From NCBI RefSeq assembly GCF_025215075.1, contig NZ_JAOBTH010000029.1, forward strand, positions 422,104-486,103: a stretch of DNA of 64,000 bases, given 5' to 3'. A program made the translations under genes and the position numbers. This DNA comes from Tenacibaculum haliotis. GTDB taxonomy: Bacteria; Bacteroidota; Bacteroidia; Flavobacteriales; Flavobacteriaceae. The notes beneath the pieces were generated by a model. It ran no database searches. It had not been told where the DNA came from and was given only the letters and a program-made list of their open reading frames with translations. Shown here piece by piece: positions 63,981-64,000 of the stretch (positions are counted from its first letter, which is position 1; each line of letters starts with the position of its first letter).

Positions 63981-64000
63981 GTTTATTTTGGATTAATTTT

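Overview
The window is AT-rich chromosomal DNA of a marine-type Flavobacteriaceae (Bacteroidota), most likely close to Tenacibaculum or Polaribacter. The evidence is protein-family content (GLPGLI protein, secreted PA-domain/beta-propeller protein, GH92 mannosidase, GIN-domain protein, DUF4175-like giant), promoters of the Bacteroidota type (TTG, about 20 bp, TAnnTTTG) in front of many genes, almost no Shine-Dalgarno sequences, and an intergenic repeat of a kind I recall from Flavobacteria. Several open reading frames extend upstream through TTG or GTG codons that lie in or before these -7 boxes; I moved those starts downstream. I see no tRNA, rRNA, CRISPR array, phage or insertion sequence.

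Layout. 1-2786: 3'-truncated secreted PA-domain/BNR-repeat protein. 2898-8660: minus-strand dNTP block (dGTPase, class Ia ribonucleotide reductase nrdA and nrdB, thioredoxin). 8825-13123: two lipoprotein peptidases (S9A prolyl oligopeptidase, M13 metallopeptidase). 13233-13338: structured repeat with a rearranged relative at 4278-4380. 13387-19583: orphan ABC ATPase, GreA-like factor plus FAD oxidoreductase, two lipoproteins, SDR and AlbA_2-domain genes. 19580-21193: hipBA toxin-antitoxin locus with paired operator-like dyads. 21277-32513: GH92 mannosidase, B12-type radical SAM protein, ankyrin protein, ALDH7-type dehydrogenase divergent from a LuxE-like ligase, tandem YHS proteins, glpD. 32586-36510: a self-contained unit of secreted cationic small protein, GLPGLI protein and TonB-receptor-like outer-membrane protein, with direct repeats upstream and a possible attenuator inside. 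36729-47025: ACT-domain/MFS pair, gpsA, dut, amidohydrolase with AraC/GyrI regulator, recA, galM-like, rluE-like, rpiB.

47026-47930 is a long, very AT-rich intergenic stretch with three exact TTATCAACA boxes and several one-mismatch variants, best read as a candidate replication origin. It also holds an unlisted 55-codon membrane-protein gene. To its right are dagK-like, rnr, a GIN-domain protein, tatA, an SPFH/YbjQ pair and a DoxX-like gene, then the unit DUF4175-like, ybeY, mnmG, methyltransferase. Three parS-like palindromes of the type GTTCCACGTGGAAC lie around mnmG, supporting an origin-proximal location. The window ends with an outer-membrane barrel gene and gltX.

The least explained items are the candidate origin with parS cluster, the secreted peptide/GLPGLI/outer-membrane unit, the hipBA operators, and the rearranged repeat. 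All assignments come from reading the sequence; no database search was run.
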